Shown: positions 39,121 through 48,636, counted from the first letter of the stretch. The stretch is 64,000 nucleotides of DNA from Prosthecobacter sp. (GCF_034366625.1 NZ_JAXMIH010000011.1:1-64000); one strand, 5' to 3'. Numbers and translations: made by a program. Notes: a model not told the origin generated them from the letters alone.

Positions 39121-40158
39121 ATGAAAATTGCTGTTGCCGATCTCGCCACCCTAGTCGGGGGAACCCTTCTGTGTGGAGATCCAGCGGAACAAATCACCGG
39201 TTTTGCCTCGCTCAAAGAAGCCATCAGCGGCGACCTCAGTTTTTTCCATGACACACGCTACAACGAGCGGCTGGCAAACACGAAGGCCACGGCGGTGCTT
39301 GTGCCGTTGGGGTTTACGGAACTGCCCGCGCATGCGTCGTGCGTTGCGGTGGCGGATCCCTCGCGTTCATTCGAGCTGATCGTGGAAACCTACGGCTTCC
39401 AGCCAGACCCTTTCACGGCTGGCGTGCATGCCTCGGCGGTCGTTGCCGCCTCGGTTCAGTTTGATCCGGCGTGTGTTTGCATCGGTGCGAATGCCGTGAT
39501 CGAAGCCGGCGTTGAACTGGGAGGAGAAGTCGAGATTGGAGCCGGGTGTTACGTCGGGCGCAATGCCCGCATTGGCAAGGGGTCGCGCTTGTTTGCCAAC
39601 GCCACCGTTCATGCCGAGTGCATTCTGGGAGAGGGTGTTTTTCTGCACTCGGGTGTCGTGATTGGCGCAGATGGTTTTGGCTATGAATTCAGCCAGGGAC
39701 GTCACCGCAAGGTGCGGCAGGCTGGCATCGTGCAGATCGACAACGATGTGGAAATCGGCGCGGGAACGACCGTGGACCGTGCTCGATTTGGCCGCACTTG
39801 GATCGGCGAGGGCACCAAGATCGATAATCTCGTGCAAATCGGCCATAACGTGGTGATTGGGAAGCACTGCGTCATCGTCGCCTGCACGGCCATCGCTGGC
39901 AGTGCCATGATTGGTGATTACGTTGTTGTCGCAGCGCAGGTGGGCATCGCCGGACACGTTACCATCGGCTCACAGGCGACTCTGGCTGCACGCTGCGGCG
40001 TCACGCGCGATCTGCCTGCCGGGCAGACTTATCTTGGGTTTCCAGCGATTCCAGCATCCGAGGAAAAGCGCCGGCTTGCCAGTATCAACCGGTTGCCGCA
40101 ACTGCTGGCCCGTGTGAAGGAACTGGAGACAAAGGTCGGCGGTGGCGGCGCAGTCTGA
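39121..40158 (+). CDS. lpxD: UDP-3-O-acylglucosamine N-acyltransferase
   Basis: The start at 39121 (MKIAVADLATLVGGTLLCGDP) matches the usual LpxD N-terminus; GTG 39055 would add 22 residues of poor quality. 345 residues. The N-terminal uridine-binding part is followed by many left-handed beta-helix hexapeptides (IGANAVIEAGVELGGEVEIG...). The catalytic base fits H242 in IGHNVVIG. It adds a 3-hydroxyacyl chain to UDP-acyl-GlcN in lipid A synthesis, so the organism has a lipid-A type outer membrane. Only 75 bp after hom, probably same transcript. Confidence 0.93.
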   Translation: MKIAVADLATLVGGTLLCGDPAEQITGFASLKEAISGDLSFFHDTRYNERLANTKATAVLVPLGFTELPAHASCVAVADPSRSFELIVETYGFQPDPFTAGVHASAVVAASVQFDPACVCIGANAVIEAGVELGGEVEIGAGCYVGRNARIGKGSRLFANATVHAECILGEGVFLHSGVVIGADGFGYEFSQGRHRKVRQAGIVQIDNDVEIGAGTTVDRARFGRTWIGEGTKIDNLVQIGHNVVIGKHCVIVACTAIAGSAMIGDYVVVAAQVGIAGHVTIGSQATLAARCGVTRDLPAGQTYLGFPAIPASEEKRRLASINRLPQLLARVKELETKVGGGGAV

Positions 40159-40905
40159 TCACCAGAAGCCCCACTGCTGCGTTTTCATGACGTAGAGACC
40201 GAGGGCCAGATTGCCGACGGCATGCATGAACACGCACGCGCCCAGGCTTTTGGTGCGCACGGCCAGGTAGTACATCAGCGATCCCCACACGAAGGCACCG
40301 GCATAGTCTTCCGTGTTATGAATCAACATCACGCCGAGTGTCACAATCCAGAAAACTTTCCAACCATGTGTACCGAACGCGATGCGCTCAAACTGTCCAT
40401 CCTCCGTGAGCAGAAAACGCATCAAAAAGCCGCGCCAGAAGAGCTCCTCGACGAGTGGCACCACCAGCACCATGCGCGCAAAGCGCAGCCCCACGACGAC
40501 GCTGAACCACAGTGGTGAATCCTGCGCGATCATCGGATCAAAGCCTTCATTGCGCTCCGCGAGTCCGAGCCAGTCCCACCAAGGCGCTGGCTGCATGCCA
40601 CGCTCGACCAAGTGCTCCCGCAGCATTGACGGCGTGATCCAGCAGACGATTCCAATGATTCCGAGCACGAAAGCGAGGTGCAGCCCGCGCCAGGGAGCCA
40701 GCGTGTAATGTTTGCGAAACAGCACGAGCACCACAGCGCAAACAACGGTCTGCAACGGATAAACCCAGTGCTCCGGTGCGCGCACATGCCAGGGCAGCTC
40801 AGAGTTTTCGACGCGGAAGAGCCCGGGAATTGAGTTTAGAAGTGTGAAGAGCACCAACGGCAGCACATAAGCGGCGGTTGGGGATGAAAGCAGTCGCACA
40901 AGCAT
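40159..40905 (-). CDS. CPBP intramembrane protease (CAAX-like), PEP-CTERM-associated type
   Basis: 248 residues, strongly hydrophobic with about six membrane helices. The CPBP motif EELFWRGFLMR is at 153-163 (Glu153, Glu154, Arg158), the metal-site set of Abi/CPBP proteases; a His in HNTED and another in FMHAVGN could complete it. The N-terminal YVLPLVLFTLLN and YPLQTVVCAVVL segments resemble the CAAX-protease-related family that accompanies exosortase systems. It is the last gene of the minus-strand run and starts 12 bp from the halogenase-like gene. Substrate unknown. Confidence 0.8.
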   Translation of the reverse strand: MLVRLLSSPTAAYVLPLVLFTLLNSIPGLFRVENSELPWHVRAPEHWVYPLQTVVCAVVLVLFRKHYTLAPWRGLHLAFVLGIIGIVCWITPSMLREHLVERGMQPAPWWDWLGLAERNEGFDPMIAQDSPLWFSVVVGLRFARMVLVVPLVEELFWRGFLMRFLLTEDGQFERIAFGTHGWKVFWIVTLGVMLIHNTEDYAGAFVWGSLMYYLAVRTKSLGACVFMHAVGNLALGLYVMKTQQWGFW

Positions 40906-40917
40906 TGTTCGTGGCGG

Positions 40918-42207
40918 TTACGGCAGCGCCAGTTCCTTCGCGCGTTCGCGATTCAGCAGCCATTTCGAGCAGCTCCGCAGATAGCCACGGTTCCAGGCGG
41001 ACAGCGTCGAGGCTCCGGTCGCCATCAGGGCAAGAGTGCGGTTGGAAACAGATTCCATCGTGTTGCTGAACCAGCCGGGGTAGTCCGCCTTCAACTGCAT
41101 GCCGCGCTCATAGAACGCCACGATGCGCCCGTCGTAGAAATACGCGATCAACTCATGCCAAGCCTCGTGCCAGGCACGCTGGCGCTTCTCATAGCGGCCA
41201 AGTTCCTTCATCAAACGTTCGGGCGAATCGAGAAGTTTTTCACCATGCTTGGCAAACATTGCGTTCAGCGTTTCCGCCGCATCCAGTGCAAGAAACACAC
41301 CTGGCGAGAGCATCGGATCGACAAACCCAAACGCATCTCCGGCGGAGACCCAGCCCGGGCCATGCGCTCGATCCGAGATGAGCTGATAGTTCGTGTAGGT
41401 GTAAACTTCGCTGATGCGCTGGCGGTTTTGCGTGAGCGGTGAAAGCACACTGTCCGTTGCCAGTACCTTGTCGAGACGTTCTTCTCCGTTGGCTCCGAAG
41501 TCCGGCAGCGATTTGGGATTCATCACGATGCCGAAAGACAAGCGGCCTGGCAGCGGAATGCGCCAGCTCCAGCCCCAGGGGTGATAGGTGATCGCGATCT
41601 GTCCCGGCTCATACGGATGTTCGATGCCGGTGAAATGCGCGAAGTGCGCGGTGTCCTTGCGCACGCCTGTCTCGGCCTTGATGCCGAGCAGTTTGGCGGA
41701 GGAGCGTGAGCGACCGCTGCAATCGACGATAAGGTCTGGTTTTTCACCGTTGCGCCAGCCGCCTGCTTCGAGAGACGCCGCATCCAGCTCCAGTTCCGGC
41801 CTGCCTCCCGGATGCGCTACGAGTCCGGCGCGATGCTTCACAAACCGCACGCCCAGCTCTTTGGCGTAATCCTTGATCACATCGTCAAAGGCAGGACGTG
41901 GCACGTTGTAGGCATACGGCGGCAGGCGGCCTGCCACCGATTTGAAATTGAAGTGCATCTGCGTGCCACGGTGATGGATGAAACTGGCGCCGGGCTTGAA
42001 CTGAGAGATGGCTGCCACGCGGTCCTCGATGCCCATGCGCTGCAAAATCGCGACAATGGCGGGGATCAGCGACTCGCCCACAAGCAGTTGCGGACGCTTT
42101 TCATCATCAAAGACGAGTGGCTGGATGCCCTGACGCGCGAGCAGTGCGGCGAGTGCGCTGCCCGCCGGGCCGGCGCCGAGGATGGCGATGCGTGGAGGAC
42201 GGTTCAT
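40918..42207 (-). CDS. Flavin-dependent halogenase-like / FAD oxidoreductase
   Basis: 429 residues with the dinucleotide motif GAGPAGSALA at 11-20, a GES segment at 44-46 as in halogenases (LLVGESLIP), and the W-x-W-x-I-P motif at 213-218 (WSWRIP), which marks flavin-dependent halogenases and keeps the enzyme from acting as a monooxygenase. K71 in FKPGASF is a candidate for the catalytic Lys, but alignment is needed. FAD-binding GDAFGFVDPMLSPG lies later. Four bp from the AMP-ligase gene; see the finding on the operon. It may instead be a flavin monooxygenase. Confidence 0.8.
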   Translation of the reverse strand: MNRPPRIAILGAGPAGSALAALLARQGIQPLVFDDEKRPQLLVGESLIPAIVAILQRMGIEDRVAAISQFKPGASFIHHRGTQMHFNFKSVAGRLPPYAYNVPRPAFDDVIKDYAKELGVRFVKHRAGLVAHPGGRPELELDAASLEAGGWRNGEKPDLIVDCSGRSRSSAKLLGIKAETGVRKDTAHFAHFTGIEHPYEPGQIAITYHPWGWSWRIPLPGRLSFGIVMNPKSLPDFGANGEERLDKVLATDSVLSPLTQNRQRISEVYTYTNYQLISDRAHGPGWVSAGDAFGFVDPMLSPGVFLALDAAETLNAMFAKHGEKLLDSPERLMKELGRYEKRQRAWHEAWHELIAYFYDGRIVAFYERGMQLKADYPGWFSNTMESVSNRTLALMATGASTLSAWNRGYLRSCSKWLLNRERAKELALP

Positions 42208-42211
42208 GTTT

Positions 42212-43582
42212 TTAATAGCGGCGGAGTTTGCCGCTGGCGGTCAGGGGCAGCTCGGAGACGAATGTGTAGAACAGCGGCACTTTGTAGGCGGAGAGACGCT
42301 CCTGGCAAAGCTTTCTCAATTCAATCACCGGCGGCGGCGCTTCGGCATCCACGGCAATGATCTCCGCCACTGGCATGGCTCCGAGTGCCGGATGTGCCCG
42401 TGCGGTGATACGCACGGCTTTCACGCCAGGATGACCGCGCAAAACTGCCTCCACCTCTTCGGGGAAGCATTTCAACCCGCCGACATTGATCACGCTGCGC
42501 ACCCGGCCGCGCAGATAAAGACAACCGTCTTCATCCACCTCCGCGATGTCACCCGTGGCGAACCAGCCATCACGCAAGATGGCCTCACGCGGCTGCCACG
42601 GCGCCAGATAAGCATCGAAAACGCCCGGACCGCGCAACAGCAGCTCGCCGTCGTCCAGTTTGATTTCAAAGGCGGGCAGCGGCTTGCCGATCGAGGTCGG
42701 TTTGTCCTTCGCATGTTCCAGATTCAAGATTGGAAGTCCGGCTTCGATGATGCCCATGCCCTGTGTCAGATGCAGGCCTGTCTTGCTGGCGAAAAGATCG
42801 GCCACTTCGTTCGTCAACGCGAAGGCCGTGGAAACCGCGAGGCGAAGCGAGCCGAGCACTGCCGCGTCCGGCTGGCCGGAGAGCATCGTGTAATGGTAGG
42901 GCGAGCCGTACATCACGGTCGCTTCATGCTCACGCATCATCGCGAGCATCACCTTCGGGTCGCTCGCCGGGGCGAGGATCGTGGTGGCGCCGTGGTAGAG
43001 GTAAAGAATGATCGAGACGGCGAAGTGATGCGCCATCGGCAGCACCCACAGCACGCGATCTTGCGGCCCGATGCGTAAACCCTCGTTCGCTGCGGTAATT
43101 CGGCCAAGCAGCGTCTCGTGCGAGATCACAATGCCCTTCGATGTGCCCGTCGTGCCGCTGCTGAAGCGGATGAAGGCCGGATTCAGTGCTTCTAGGGCTG
43201 ACTCATCGAATGCAGGAGGCGAATCATGTGTCACCGCCTCGATGCGCCAGTCTTCCGCGTTCTTGGCAAATACGATGACATCCAGCGCTGTCGATTTTGC
43301 GAGCTGCGCTCGCTCACTGGCCGTCAGCTCAGCCGGAATCGGCACAAAGCATGCGTTCTGCTTCAGGATCGCCAGTGCCAGCACGATGTAATCGGCTCCG
43401 TTCGGCGCACCGAGGCCAATGCGCGGGCGAATTTTCCCCGGCCAGGCCGGATCGGCGTTCATGCGCTGCGCACAGGCGTTCATGCGGCTCTGCAACTCGC
43501 CAAACGTGAGCTGCAGCTCCGGGCTGACGACGGCGGGATGCGCGGCGGTGCTGCGTTCAAAGATGAGATCGACGATGTTCAC
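42212..43582 (-). CDS. AMP-forming acyl/aryl ligase (ANL superfamily)
   Basis: 456 residues, short for the family. The adenylate-binding signature is FSSGTTGTSKG at 140-150; the later GDIAEVDEDGCLYLRGR segment is the A7/A8 region and ends in LTASGKLRR with the catalytic Lys of the mobile C-terminal domain. It activates a carboxylic acid with ATP and hands it to a thiol, here likely the carrier protein of the same operon. The start overlaps the FAD gene by 4 bp. The acid substrate is unknown. Confidence 0.88.
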   Translation of the reverse strand: MNIVDLIFERSTAAHPAVVSPELQLTFGELQSRMNACAQRMNADPAWPGKIRPRIGLGAPNGADYIVLALAILKQNACFVPIPAELTASERAQLAKSTALDVIVFAKNAEDWRIEAVTHDSPPAFDESALEALNPAFIRFSSGTTGTSKGIVISHETLLGRITAANEGLRIGPQDRVLWVLPMAHHFAVSIILYLYHGATTILAPASDPKVMLAMMREHEATVMYGSPYHYTMLSGQPDAAVLGSLRLAVSTAFALTNEVADLFASKTGLHLTQGMGIIEAGLPILNLEHAKDKPTSIGKPLPAFEIKLDDGELLLRGPGVFDAYLAPWQPREAILRDGWFATGDIAEVDEDGCLYLRGRVRSVINVGGLKCFPEEVEAVLRGHPGVKAVRITARAHPALGAMPVAEIIAVDAEAPPPVIELRKLCQERLSAYKVPLFYTFVSELPLTASGKLRRY

Positions 43583-44856
43583 TGTGCTGGCTCCAGTTTG
43601 CGCAAAACCGCGCGCACCTGCTGTGCGAGGGTTGCGGTATCTTGTTCATCCGATGCGGCGGCGATGCCCGCCGCCTGTCCCGTCGCTAAAGCCGTGCCCA
43701 TGACACGAATGCTGGCTTGCGCCCGATGTGTGGCGGAAAGGCAGCGTCCGGCGACGAATACGTTTTGCAAATCGCGGGCGCGCAAGGCCCCCAGCGGAAT
43801 GCCACAGGCTTTCGGTTCATGCGGATATAGCAGCCGCGGCCCGCGGGCCGTTTCACGCAGTTCCAACGGCCAGGTGGCGTTTGCGACTGCCTGATCACCG
43901 CTGCGGCTTGCAAGGATGTCTTCCTCAGTCAAAACGGCTTCAGCGATCCAGCGCCGGCTTTCGCGAATGCCCGCGCGCACCGGCAATGTGGTGACGCGCG
44001 CCTTGGCAAAGCCTTCCAGCGATGAACGCAGATGATCGACGATGGCAAAGGTCACTTCGCGGCCCTGCATCTCGATCCACGTCAGACTGCGCGGATCAGT
44101 GGCATCAAACGGGCATTCTGGCGAATCGCCCGGCAGGTCGAGTGTGAGGAAAACTTCGTTCAAAGCGCCGCTGGCGCGAAAATGCGCGCCTGCGGCCTCA
44201 GAAGGCAGTTTTTTCTCCTGAATTGCCTTCGCGAGGCATCCGGCGATTTTCAACGGACCATCGCCTGTGAGTGCGGCAGCATCGACCTCGCCAAGACCGA
44301 CGATGTAGGCGGGACGTTGCAGTTCCTGCGCCGGAGTCTTGTCCCACGGATGATTTGCGAGTGTCGCCAGCACTGCATCGCCGCTGGCATCGACGATGGT
44401 GCGCGGACGCAGCTTCCAGGATGTACCACGGCAGTGCAGAGTCACTTCGCTGATGCGATTGCCTTCAACAGCGGCGTGAATGACCTCGGTGTGCAGCAGC
44501 ATCTTCAAGTTCGACTGCTTGGCGCACCATTGATCGTAAAACAGGGCGAGTTGCTGCGGCTGATGCATCAGCACATCGACCTTGCCCATGCGCAGCGGCC
44601 CGTGCGCGATGCCTTGGGCGAGCAATGCGCGTTCAAGCTCGGCAGGGATGCCAGGATTCGCGACTTTCGGTGCGGTATCTGGCGTTGGCGGCAGGTCATA
44701 CAGGCCGCAAAACGAATGCACGAGCGAAGCGGTACCCGCACCACCGAAGAAGCCGTGTCGCTCGACAAGCAGCGTGTTCGCGCCCTGACGTGCGGCCGCC
44801 AGAGCTGCCGCCACGCCTGCGCTGCCACCGCCGATGATGAGAACGTCGGGATTCAT
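43579..44856 (-). CDS. FAD-dependent oxidoreductase (FAD_oxidored family)
   Basis: The start at 44856 (MNPDVLIIGGGSAGVAAAL) leaves a 7-bp gap to the upstream gene; an earlier Met would overlap it. 425 residues with GGGSAGVAA, ERHGFFGGAGT and the C-terminal FVAGRCLSATHRAQASIRV segment of PF12831 flavoproteins. Unlike the large flavoprotein at 15956 it has no signal peptide, so it works in the cytoplasm, in keeping with a carrier-bound substrate. A dehydrogenase or desaturase step on the growing product is plausible, but not shown. Confidence 0.85.
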   Translation of the reverse strand: MNPDVLIIGGGSAGVAAALAAARQGANTLLVERHGFFGGAGTASLVHSFCGLYDLPPTPDTAPKVANPGIPAELERALLAQGIAHGPLRMGKVDVLMHQPQQLALFYDQWCAKQSNLKMLLHTEVIHAAVEGNRISEVTLHCRGTSWKLRPRTIVDASGDAVLATLANHPWDKTPAQELQRPAYIVGLGEVDAAALTGDGPLKIAGCLAKAIQEKKLPSEAAGAHFRASGALNEVFLTLDLPGDSPECPFDATDPRSLTWIEMQGREVTFAIVDHLRSSLEGFAKARVTTLPVRAGIRESRRWIAEAVLTEEDILASRSGDQAVANATWPLELRETARGPRLLYPHEPKACGIPLGALRARDLQNVFVAGRCLSATHRAQASIRVMGTALATGQAAGIAAASDEQDTATLAQQVRAVLRKLEPAQ

Positions 44857-44863
44857 GGCGGCA

Positions 44864-46198
44864 TCATTCCCCAAGAAGATCGGAACGCCAGCGTTCACGC
44901 ATCATCTCGGTTTCTGTTTCGCTGAGGCAGGTGTCGAGATAGCTCACTGTGACGGTGAGCTGGTCCTGGCATTCGGACACAAACAAGCCGCTGCCGGGCG
45001 GCGCGTTCACCGTGGGCATGTGGATGGCGTTCACGATCTCACCACCGCAGAACGCGGTCATGCCTTCACCGAAACTGCCGGTGTAGGCATGGTAGAACGA
45101 GGCGATCTCCCCCCGCTGTGCGAGACGCACCATGTTGAGCATCGTTTTGCCCGGCATGCGCCGCATGAGAAGCTGCAAGGAGTTGAAGGACAGGTGCCGC
45201 TTCAGTTTGAGATGCTCCAGGTGCTGCTTCATGAGCACCTTGCTCGCCATGGCGAGGTCCGTGAGGTCGGCGTCCTTCAAAATGAAGAAGAACATCGACA
45301 TGTGGTTCTGGAAGATCGCCATGCGGCCGGTGTTGTCCTTTGGCCGCTGTTGCACGGGCATGGTCACGGCATACGAGAGGTCTGCATGGCCGCGTGATTG
45401 AAACACGGCCTGATGGCAACGCGCGGCCAGTCCAGCGTAGAAAAACGTGCGCATCATGTCGCCGCCGATTTTGCCGAGCGTGAGTTTGATCTTCGCCGTT
45501 TCTTCCTTGGAAAACGTCTCCCACAGGCAGCATCGACGTCCGCTGACGACCTTGCCCTGGCTCACGGACACAAACGGCTCCGCGCCCAGGCTCATGAGGT
45601 GCTTGCCACACGTCTCGCTTTCCTGAAACAGCTTCCACCAAGGCTTGTCATTCCGCACCACTGGCTGCTGCGGTGAAGCGGTCTGTGGATCGTGCCACAG
45701 CTCGTTCATGTGCTTGAACAGCAACTCCACGCCCGTGCCGTCGAGCAGCAGGTGTGACCAGTTCATCAGGATGGACCACGTTTGATCGCTCGTGCGCACC
45801 ACATCAAAACGGATGTGCGGTGGGCCGAGCGATGAGCGCTCTCGGCCTTGCATACGCAGTCGGCGCAACGTCGAGACAGACTCAATCACGGAGGTTTCCG
45901 GCCCGGTCACGCTGCTGACGCGATGAAACTCGATAGGAACCGCCACAGCATCCCCCGAGCATTCCCAATACGGCACGCCAAACCAACCGTCTTTGCGCAG
46001 CGTGGCATGCAGCAGCGGCATGCGCTTCGGCAGTTCCGCCGCCAGCCAGCGCAGGCGGGTTTCATCCGGCTGTCCGCTGACTTGAATCTCACTCAAGGCA
46101 TCCAATCCACGACCGTCGGTAGATCGTGCGAGATAATCGAGCGCGACGACGAATCCATCCGTGCCGGTGATCGGGAATTGCAGAACGGCAGTGCTCAT
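44864..46198 (-). CDS. Condensation-like acyltransferase
   Basis: 444 residues of the chloramphenicol-acetyltransferase-like fold. The active-site motif H-x-x-x-D-G is at 149-154 (SHLLLDGTG); the usual second His before it is a Ser here, as in some members. A SFGEGMTAFCGG segment near the C-terminus fits the DFGWG-like position. Condensation domains join a carrier-bound acyl group to an amine or alcohol. It overlaps the ACP gene by 4 bp, so carrier and condensing enzyme are made together. The acceptor is unknown; wax-ester-type acyltransfer is an alternative. Confidence 0.82.
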   Translation of the reverse strand: MSTAVLQFPITGTDGFVVALDYLARSTDGRGLDALSEIQVSGQPDETRLRWLAAELPKRMPLLHATLRKDGWFGVPYWECSGDAVAVPIEFHRVSSVTGPETSVIESVSTLRRLRMQGRERSSLGPPHIRFDVVRTSDQTWSILMNWSHLLLDGTGVELLFKHMNELWHDPQTASPQQPVVRNDKPWWKLFQESETCGKHLMSLGAEPFVSVSQGKVVSGRRCCLWETFSKEETAKIKLTLGKIGGDMMRTFFYAGLAARCHQAVFQSRGHADLSYAVTMPVQQRPKDNTGRMAIFQNHMSMFFFILKDADLTDLAMASKVLMKQHLEHLKLKRHLSFNSLQLLMRRMPGKTMLNMVRLAQRGEIASFYHAYTGSFGEGMTAFCGGEIVNAIHMPTVNAPPGSGLFVSECQDQLTVTVSYLDTCLSETETEMMRERWRSDLLGE

Positions 46199-46449
46199 GC
46201 GGCTTGTCCATTCACCAGGGCGGCTAGCGCGTTTCCGCTGCGGAAATTGGCCCTGCTCAGTTCAGCCGGTTCCACTTTCTTGCTGAAACGCTCTTCCAAA
46301 TACATGACCAGTTGCATCACTCCCATCGAGTCGAGTCCGGCTTCAAAAAAATCGGCCTCGGCGCTGAACTCAGCGGGCAGATCAGTCAGGACGGTTTCGC
46401 GCACGAGTTCGATCATCGTGTTAGGCGTGTGTTCGAGAGCGGCGGGCAT
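46195..46449 (-). CDS. Acyl/peptidyl carrier protein
   Basis: 84 residues with the phosphopantetheine site GLDSMGVMQL (Ser41), acidic helix surface, and typical length. It heads the coupled minus-strand set, overlapping the condensation gene by 4 bp. Not the fatty-acid ACP by context, since no fab genes are nearby. It probably carries the acyl or aryl group activated by the ligase two genes on. Confidence 0.9.
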   Translation of the reverse strand: MPAALEHTPNTMIELVRETVLTDLPAEFSAEADFFEAGLDSMGVMQLVMYLEERFSKKVEPAELSRANFRSGNALAALVNGQAA

Positions 46450-46493
46450 GCACTTTGTTTAGGCAAGGAGCGCTGGAGATGCAAATGCAACGC

Positions 46494-48632
46494 TCAGGGA
46501 TACTCGTGGCCTAGATTGTCATCAGTGATGATCTTGGCGTCGTCCCAGGCGTTTTGCATGGCCTCACGGCGGCACCAACGGGACATGTGGCCGGGGACGG
46601 GCAGGGCTTCATGGTTGAGGAAATCGAGGATGCCGTCGATTTGATCGGCGAGGATGACGGGCTGGCCGTCGATGTGGTAATCGGCGAGGGTTTTCTGCCA
46701 GCGGTCGCGGTTTGGTTCCAGGGGCGCGTTGCTGGCGAGGCAGTGGTTCATAACCATCATCGTGTGCGGAAAGACCTCCATGCCGGTGCGGGCGGCGCGT
46801 GGCGACTCGGTGCAGTTCCAGAAGGCGATGCCGTCGGGTGTGAGGTGGGCTTTGACCTCGGTCAAAAATTCGCGGGAGAGCAAGGCGGAAGCGAACTCGC
46901 GCCAGTGATGAGTCGTGTTCATCACGATGGCGTCGAAGCGTGCGTCGGGATGCTGGCGCAGCCAGCGGCGGCCGTCGTCGATGACGAGCGTGAATTTGGG
47001 ATTGGTGAGCAGGCTGGCAACTTCGGGACGCGCGCGGATGAGATCGAGGTAGCCGTGGCTGAGTTCGATGGCGGTGACGTGCTTCACCTGCGGATGATTG
47101 ACGAGGATCTGCGTCCACGAACCACCGGCGACGCCGATGACGAGCACGTTTTCGATGCGGTCCCGCACAGCGGAGAGGAAGTAAGGCCGTACGAGCCAGG
47201 ATTTTGACTCCAGCTTCGTGCCGATCATGCCGTCATAGGCACCGTTGCCATAAACCGCGTTGCTGGTGTCTACCGTGACGACGCCATGGCGCGATTCGAT
47301 GATCTGCGCGAAGCGCATGCCGGGTTTGAACTCGTGCTTGTATTGCAGGCGCTCGTAGAAGCTTTGAAACGGACTGAGCGTGATGAGGATCATGAACAGC
47401 GGCTGAAAGCGCAGTTTGGCGGGCAGTTGAAAACGGGCGATGCCTTCGACCCAGAGCCAGGAAATGGCGAGCAGCAGCCAGCTCAGAACCTGAAGGCTCA
47501 TCCATTCCATGAACACAAAACCGGTGAGCAGACTGCCTGTGCCAGAGCCAATGATATTGGCAAGGTAGAGCCGCGAAAGCTGGCTGCCGGTGTCTTTGCC
47601 GGGTGGAATGGCCGCATGGCAGAGCAGTGGGAAGGTGATACCGAGCAATGTGCCGGCGGCGATGACAAACAGGTAACCGCATTCCCAGAAAGCATACACA
47701 GCGACGATGCCAGTGAAGGGCGCGACGAGAAAGCCAGCGACGCTCGATAGCAGCACCCAGCGAGCGAGCTTATGGCGAAGATCGTAGCCGGTTTGCTTCA
47801 ACAAACGTGGACTGAGGAGTGATCCGAGCGCGAGTCCGAGCAGGTAGCTGCCGAGCAGGTAGCCGAATACGGGCGCTCGGGAGGCGCTGGCGAAGTTGAA
47901 GACGCGTGACCAGACGATTTCCCAGGAGAGGGCGAGAAAACCGGAGAGCGCAGACCACAACAATGCGGTGCGGAAGGGGATTTGAAATTGGAGATTTGAA
48001 ATTTCAGATGCGGAGCTTTCGGCCTCGTCGGGGGCTTTGCGTGAGGTGAGCAGCACGATGAAAGCCGCCAGCGCATTCAAACTGGCCGCGATGCGCGTGG
48101 TGCCGCTCATGCCGAAGCTGCCGAGCAGCCAGTGTGCGGCGATGAAGGCTCCAAGCGCGGCGCCGAGCGTGTTGACGAAGTAGAGTCGGCTCACGCTCTG
48201 GCCGACGTGCGCCGTGTCGCGCACCTGATGCGCGACGAGCATCGGCAGCGTGGCTCCCATGAGCAGTGTTGGAAGAAACACGAGCAGGAAGACCAACGCG
48301 CCGGTGGTGAGGCCGTGGGCTTGCGCGGAAGTGATGGTACCGACGGCGTCGAACAATTTCAGCGAGATGAGGCCGTAGGCACCGACACCGAGTTCGGCGA
48401 GGCCGAACAGCAGCACGAGCGGCGCACGCGTTGATTTGGAAATCCAGCCACCTGCGAGACTGCCGATGCCTAGACCGGCTAGAAACGCCGCCACGACCAT
48501 CGCCACGGATTCGACGTTGCTGCCGTAGATCGTGAGCAGCGCACGCTGCCACACGAGCTGGTAGATCAGCGCCGAGATGCCGGAGAGGATGAAAACGCCA
48601 TGCAGGATGATGGCGTGGAGGCGGCGTGACAT
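46494..48632 (-). CDS. Fused MFS-like transporter / spermidine synthase-like protein
   Basis: 712 residues: about 11-12 membrane helices in the first 440 residues, then a soluble SAM-binding domain with VLVIGVAGGSWTQIL and IELSHGYLDLI (spermidine-synthase-like Rossmann core), followed by DDGRRWLRQHPDARFDAIVMN. Such fused membrane aminopropyltransferase-like proteins are common in PVC bacteria and have no firmly known substrate. Stop is 44 bp from the ACP start and its own start is 4 bp from the isomerase-like gene, so it belongs to the same minus-strand run and might export or modify the operon's product. Confidence 0.82.
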   Translation of the reverse strand: MSRRLHAIILHGVFILSGISALIYQLVWQRALLTIYGSNVESVAMVVAAFLAGLGIGSLAGGWISKSTRAPLVLLFGLAELGVGAYGLISLKLFDAVGTITSAQAHGLTTGALVFLLVFLPTLLMGATLPMLVAHQVRDTAHVGQSVSRLYFVNTLGAALGAFIAAHWLLGSFGMSGTTRIAASLNALAAFIVLLTSRKAPDEAESSASEISNLQFQIPFRTALLWSALSGFLALSWEIVWSRVFNFASASRAPVFGYLLGSYLLGLALGSLLSPRLLKQTGYDLRHKLARWVLLSSVAGFLVAPFTGIVAVYAFWECGYLFVIAAGTLLGITFPLLCHAAIPPGKDTGSQLSRLYLANIIGSGTGSLLTGFVFMEWMSLQVLSWLLLAISWLWVEGIARFQLPAKLRFQPLFMILITLSPFQSFYERLQYKHEFKPGMRFAQIIESRHGVVTVDTSNAVYGNGAYDGMIGTKLESKSWLVRPYFLSAVRDRIENVLVIGVAGGSWTQILVNHPQVKHVTAIELSHGYLDLIRARPEVASLLTNPKFTLVIDDGRRWLRQHPDARFDAIVMNTTHHWREFASALLSREFLTEVKAHLTPDGIAFWNCTESPRAARTGMEVFPHTMMVMNHCLASNAPLEPNRDRWQKTLADYHIDGQPVILADQIDGILDFLNHEALPVPGHMSRWCRREAMQNAWDDAKIITDDNLGHEYP

Positions 48633-48636
48633 GGGA

